NCBI GenBank assembly: GCA_001430745.1
Contig: KQ481983.1
Location: forward strand, 2,033,472 to 2,045,316
Source of the DNA: Auxenochlorella pyrenoidosa
Taxonomy: Eukaryota; Chlorophyta; Trebouxiophyceae; Chlorellales; Chlorellaceae
Length of the DNA: 11,845 bases
Direction of reading: 5' to 3'
In this document: positions 7,763-11,845 of the stretch, in pieces
Position numbering within the stretch: position 1 is the first letter of the stretch
Layout: every line of letters begins with the position of its first letter
Made by a program: the position numbers and the translations under genes
Notes under the pieces: generated by a model
The model's input: the letters and a program-made list of their open reading frames with translations, nothing else
Told to the model about the DNA's origin: nothing
Database searches by the model: none

Positions 7763-10700
7763 GTGAGCTCGACTGCCTGCTTTTTTGCAGAGTGTAGGAT
7801 GCGTCCGGCTTCTATGTGCTTGCTGGCTTCTGTTTACGTCCAGGATGCTCGTTGGTTGGTGATTAGGTGATAGGCAGGCCAACTGAGATTGCACAGCCCC
7901 TCGACAGTGCTGAAAGTTTGCCGTACCCCTTCGTGATCTCTCCCGGTACCGCATATTCTTCCTCGCAGCCTGGGTGTCCGCTGTGCACCTGGCATCCCTG
8001 CTCAGCACCTCTTGCGTCCTGCACTTTCCCTGATGCAGCCCCTGGCGAGGAGGAGGAGGAGGAGGAGGAGGAGGAGGGCAGCGGTTCCGAGGCCAGCGCG
8101 GAGGAGCATCCCGGCAGCGGCTCTGAAGCGAGCGGCAGCGAGGAGGGGTCTGACGAGGAGGCCGAATCCGAGGGGGAGTCTGGCGAGGAGGGGGGCGCGG
8201 AGGAGGAGTCGGAGGAGGAGTCGGAGGAGGAGGTTGACCAGACGATCTATGCGCCCCCCAAGACCGCGGCCCTGCCAGAGGAGGTGACCATCCTGGAGGG
8301 CGACCCCGAGCACGGCGCGGCGCCGGTGGCGGCGCCCTCTGCCGCCGTGGGCGAGCTGCTAGCGGCGTACAACGCGCTGCGCGCCTTCTCCTGGCAGCTG
8401 CGCCTCTCGCCCTTCTCCTTCCCCGACTTTGTGGCCGCCATGACCAGCACCCAGGTGGGCTGGGGTGGGGGGTGGGGGTGGGGGTGGGGGGGGCCTCAGG
8501 CGGCATGGAAAGCACGTGGCTTTGGCCTTGGCTCTGACCAGGCCACAGAGGCTGGGAGCCTGGGGTGGGCAGCACAGTGTGTTCCACCTGCTGGCTCAAA
8601 CGCGCTGCCCACGCACCCGCTGTGGCTCGTCCAGCCTCCTCTCCTGCACTCTCAAACCAGGCTGCCTCCCCCGCGCTGGCCCCCCACCCACCCCCCCTGG
8701 CAGCCCACGCCGCTGGTGGACGAGGTGCACTGCTGCGTGCTGCGCGCGCTGTGCATCGACGAGACGCCCAAGGAGCGCGCCGACCGCAAGCTGGACCCCG
8801 CGCTGCTCGACCACCTCACCTGGCCGGCCTACGTGTGGGAGTTCCTGGCGCTGACAGAGGACCCGCTGACTGTGGAGGAGTGGGTGCACCGGGTGCCCCC
8901 CGAGAAGCGCCCCGGCGCCGGCGGCAGCGGCGAGGACGGCCGCAAGAAGGGCGGACGGCCAGGGCAGGAGGGCGGCGCCGGCGGCCCAAGCCGGTGGTGC
9001 AGCCGACGGCGAGGCAGCGGCGCGCCGCAAGTCGTTTGCGCCGCTCAGCGGGGAGGAGCAGGCCGCCATGGACGCTGTGCTGGAGGCTGCCGACCCCGCG
9101 GTGCCGGCGCTGCCGCCTGCGGCTGAGACCTTTTCCGCGCCCGGCGTGCCGCCGCCGCCGGCGCGCGCGCCCACCGAGTACCACCGCCTGCCTGTGGGGC
9201 TCAAGGCCACCATCCTGAGCCGGCTGTGCGACCACCTGCTGGACTGCCTGACCATCCGGGCAGAGGTGGACCGGCGCGAGGCGGCGGGGGAGTGGGTGGC
9301 GGGCAAGGGCGGCGCGGGGGGCGCCTTCCCCATCATGACCGAGGAGGAGCGGCGCGCGGCAGAGGAGAAGGTGGGGCCGGGCCAAGGGAGGGCCGGCGGG
9401 CCGAGCCCAGGGCCGAGGCTGCTCATCGGCGGGCCTGGTGGGATTGCATGCACTGCAGTATCCTCCGCCTTGGTGCCTCTACTGCCCCCAGCTATGCTGG
9501 CTGCGAGATCAGCTGGCTGCTGCAAGGTCAGCCTGCTCCCTGCCACAGCAGCTCTCATCTCGTCCAGCAGCTGCTTGGTGAAAGGATTTGACAGCCATCA
9601 TGCTGCGCGCAACGTGACGCTCTCCACATGGACCGCCCCCCGGCCGCCCCCACCCACCACCCTCCACCCCACCCACCCTCCACCCCCACCGGCAGGCCGC
9701 CAAGCTGGAGCTGAGCGACGCCAACGCCGATGTGTGCGTGCTGTGCGGCGTGGGCGGCACGCTGCTCTGCTGCGACGCCTGCCCCGCCGCCTACCATGTG
9801 CGCTGCGTGGGCGAGAGCTCCCGCGCCGCCGGCGCCACCTCGTGGTTCTGCCCCGAGTGCCGCGTGGGCGGGCGGGGTGAGTGGCGCGGGGCAGGGGCTG
9901 CCCGCAGGCAGGCAGGCAGGCAGAGCGTGGAATCTCCCTCATCCGGCAGGGGCAGGGCCCTGCGCCTTTCTGCCTTCCTGCTGCCTGTACCCCTATTCCT
10001 CTGCCCCGACCCTGGGCTGCCCACGGATTTGGGCTGCTGCAGCCTATTACTCCCTTGCATGCAAGCTATCCTTGGCCCATGCGGGCCTGCTTGCCCGGCA
10101 GGCAGGATCGGCTCGACCTGCCCCACCCGCCTGCTCTGTGCACCCCGGGCTGCAGGCGAGTGCGCGGGCCTGCGCATCCCCGTGGCGGCGCGCAACCGCT
10201 GGAAGCAGCCGCTGCACCTCATGCATGGCACGGTGTGCCGCAGCGCGCCGCCGGCGGTGCGCAGCAGCGGCAAGCATGCTGAAGAGCTGGAGGACGGACC
10301 CAGTGAGTCGGTAGCCAGGCCGAGGTTGCTGCTTGAGCTGCAGGGTGCAGGCAGAGCACGGCTGCACAGGCCGATCTGGCCAGCTCGTGCTGGTGTTGCA
10401 TGAGAGGCGCAGCTGCTGGCAGGAAACCGAGTCAACCAAGGGCTGTTGGCATTGCAGCCGAGGCCGTGCAGCTGCCGGGGGCCTGCTTCAAGGCACCCAG
10501 CCCTCAGCCGCTGGGTTGCCCGTAGCGACATGCCTGCCCCGCGCCCATGCCCTCTGCCCCTGCAGTCCCCGCGGCCTGGTACCACGGCGAGGCTGCACAG
10601 AAGGAGCTGGCGGCTGCCACGCGGGTCAAGGGGCAGGACGAGGTGCCGCCTGCGTCTGCGTACGACGCTGTGGCCGAGCCGCCGGAGATTCGAGAGGAGG

Positions 10701-11845
10701 AGTACGGTGGGTGCCGCCCCACCCCGCATGTGACTCTTCCAATTTTCGCACCCCCATCCACTCCTGCGTCGCTTGCTTTCTCGCGTGCGCCCACAGTCTC
10801 TGCTGCCTGCGTTTTTGCTGCAAGCCGTGCAGACCACCTTGCAGGCGGCAGGCTGGCAGCAAACGCAGGAGCATCCTTGGACATCCTGCATGCTGCGTTC
10901 CTTCTCTATTCAGCTCCCTCACCGGCATGCACTCCCCCCTCGGCTGTGCGTGTAGAGTGGGGCGCCGGCCCAGCTGCCTATGTCAACCGCTACCGCCACG
11001 CGTGGCCAGCCGCAGTGGCTGCCATCAACGCTGCCATCGACGATGCCAAGCGACGGCGGCACCGTGGTGGCATCTGGGTGCCCACCGGCACGTGCGGCAG
11101 GCTGACGGTGCCTGAGCTGCCGGCCCCGCTGGGCATGCCACGCTTCACCTGGGAGCAGGTGGGAACGTGTGGGCGTCAGGGGCCAGGAACGAGGTGCAGG
11201 AGGTAGCGCAGGCAGCAAAGGTGCAGCCGCAAGGTTGGACCCGCTGGGACAGGCGCAGTCTGTTGGATGGCAGCTCCACCCCATCGCCAGATCAGGAGGT
11301 GCTCAGCAGCCTTCCGGCCGGTCGGCATGGCTCTGCCTTTGCCGGGCAACCCTTTTCTGCTTCCGGGAACCCTTCCCTGCTTGCTGCTCCCCCACACCCC
11401 ACACCCCCCGGCAATTCTTGCGAGCCTGCAGGGCAAGCTGGCTCCAGCGCCCACTGTGCGCTGCGGGGAGTGCAAGGCCTGCCTGCGGCCCTCGCTGCGC
11501 AAGCCCTGCCTCGCGCCGGTGCCCCGCGGCGAGCAGCCCCCGGCAGAGGACCCCAAGTGAGGCAGGCTGCACCCTGCTGCAGCTGCAGCGCTGCCAGGGA
11601 CCTGCCTGCGCCTCTGGGTGCTGAGCAGCCCGCGACCTGCCTGCCTGCCTGCGCTGCCCCCCTGGCACCCTGCCCACCTGAGCGCTGTCCCCCCCCCTCT
11701 CTGCAGGCTGGCCACCCTGGTTGCCCAGGTCGTCCGCCTGGAGAACGACTACTGGCCGCTGGCAGAGGGGCCCTGGGCGGGCGGCGAGGGCATGGCGTTC
11801 CGCCGCGGCTGGCTGGCCGCGCTGCGCAGCGCGGGCAGCGTGCGC
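7216..11845 (+). CDS. DDT-WHIM-PHD chromatin protein, PTM-like (3' end outside window, frame break in exon 3)
   Basis: Exons: 7216-7762, 8039-8454, 8704-9370 (frame break inside), 9696-9876, 10156-10302, 10566-10706, 10956-11158, 11432-11556, 11707-11845 and beyond; about 855 codons in the window. Order of parts: basic Lys/Gly/Ala-rich arm (1-182); acidic tract with ten Glu in a row (about 186-250); DDT domain (about 285-371: LSPFSFPDFVAAM, PLVDEVHCCVLRALCID, LTWPAYVWEFL); WHIM1-like LPVGLKATILSRLCDHLLD (near 480-500); PHD finger (CVLC...LCCDACPAAYHVRC...WFCPEC, about 557-598); a conserved-looking YVNRYRHAWPAAVAAINAA; and CX2CX2CX8C (778-793). DDT plus PHD plus the AYVN-type segment resembles plant PTM-like DDT-PHD proteins. 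Likely nuclear, reading histone tails and acting with an ISWI-type remodeller or in transcription; that role is inferred. Whether membrane spans follow, as in PTM, lies outside the window. The ATG has A at -3 and G at +4. Confidence 0.83.
8047..8076 (+). repeat. (GAG)10 trinucleotide run coding for ten glutamates
   Basis: Ten consecutive GAG codons begin the acidic tract just after the exon 2 acceptor. Further GAG-rich blocks follow to about 8232 (GGAGGAGTCGGAGGAG type). The run is in frame and probably length-variable between strains. Confidence 0.9.
8461..8493 (+). other. Candidate G-quadruplex just inside intron 2 of the DDT-PHD gene
   Basis: Five G tracts (8462-8465, 8467-8472, 8474-8478, 8480-8484, 8486-8493) are separated by single T residues, starting 7 bp after the donor GT at 8455. 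Short one-base loops favour a stable parallel quadruplex in DNA, or in the pre-mRNA since the tract is on the sense strand. Confidence 0.75.
8940..9050 (+). other. Apparent reading-frame break in exon 3 of the DDT-PHD gene
   Basis: The DDT frame (codons in step with 8704) reads well to about EDGRKKGGRP and then runs to a stop at 9124-9126. The next frame (in step with 9068) reads EAAARRKSFAPLSGEEQAAM and on through the WHIM1-like and PHD-linked sequence. The join needs one surplus base removed, or two missing bases restored. The only GT-AG solutions I found are 55 nt (8994-9048) or 52 nt (8997-9048), far below other introns here. A base error in the GC-rich repeats is the simplest explanation; a true mutation or an unusual intron is possible. 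Confidence 0.7.
9371..9695 (+). other. Intron between WHIM1-like and PHD exons, with a long C-rich 3' tract
   Basis: This 325-bp GT-AG intron (GTGGGG donor, GGCAG acceptor) carries an unusually long C-dominated tract over about 9637-9690, made of CCCACC and CCTCCACC units, instead of a U-rich polypyrimidine tract. The remainder is unremarkable. Confidence 0.75.
9904..9923 (+). repeat. (GCAG)5 tetranucleotide microsatellite
   Basis: Five copies of GCAG lie near the 5' end of the intron that follows the PHD exon. Each contains CAG, but all lie within about 50 bp of the donor, too close for use as acceptors. Confidence 0.85.

Noticed and set aside
8002..8313. Minus-strand frame with a long leucine run, resembling a membrane segment
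   Set aside because: It is the antisense of the GAG-rich poly-glutamate tract (CTC read as Leu), so the apparent hydrophobic helix is not real.
8994..9048. 55-nt (or 52-nt, 8997-9048) intron restoring the frame in the DDT-PHD gene
   Set aside because: Not accepted as a call because the shortest other intron in the window is 107 bp, and it would remove protein-like sequence (RRKSFAPLS). Kept only as one explanation of the frame break.
9791..10891. 366-codon minus-strand open frame over the PHD and following exons
   Set aside because: It has no recognisable motif and crosses several plus-strand exons whose splice junctions keep frame and encode a PHD finger. It is a composition artefact.
11635..11651. 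CCTG/CTGC tetranucleotide repeat as a possible mobile-element or CRISPR-like repeat
   Set aside because: It is short, inside a normal intron, and has no spacers or flanking structure. It is simple slippage.

Overview
The window looks like nuclear DNA of a green alga, most likely a GC-rich trebouxiophyte such as a Chlorella relative. This rests on very high G+C by eye, many short exons split by GT-AG introns of about 100-330 bp, close gene spacing, a TGTAA polyadenylation signal, and proteins of plant/algal and fungal-type families. The species is inferred; no organelle or bacterial features were seen. Exons were placed by hand from splice sites and frame continuity.

There are three protein-coding genes. 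(A) Minus strand, 4039 down to the left edge: thirteen exons of a Dug3-type class II glutamine amidotransferase that runs in frame, with no stop, into Dug2-like WD40 repeats. In yeast, Dug2 and Dug3 are separate subunits of the complex that removes the gamma-glutamyl group of glutathione. Here they appear to be one polypeptide whose M20 peptidase-like part, if present, lies beyond position 1. (B) Plus strand, 4482-6407: a complete six-exon, 314-residue HAD-superfamily protein of a family conserved in plants and cyanobacteria, without an assigned function that I know. (C) Plus strand, 7216 to the right edge: the 5' part of a large chromatin-type protein with a basic histone-H1-like arm, a polyacidic tract, a DDT domain, a WHIM1-like segment, a PHD finger and a half-CXXC-like cysteine cluster. 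It resembles plant DDT-PHD (PTM-like) proteins. Its third exon has an unexplained reading-frame break.

Genes A and B are divergent and share a 442-bp intergenic region (4040-4481). Genes B and C are tandem, separated by 808 bp (6408-7215) that holds B's poly(A) signal, an AT-rich promoter candidate and a possible 5'-UTR intron of C. The three proteins have no obvious shared pathway; this is ordinary eukaryotic gene neighbourhood rather than an operon. The main points for follow-up are the Dug3-Dug2 fusion, its 8-base first coding exon holding the catalytic cysteine, the frame break in gene C, and repeated G-run clusters on the sense strand at the 5' ends of introns.
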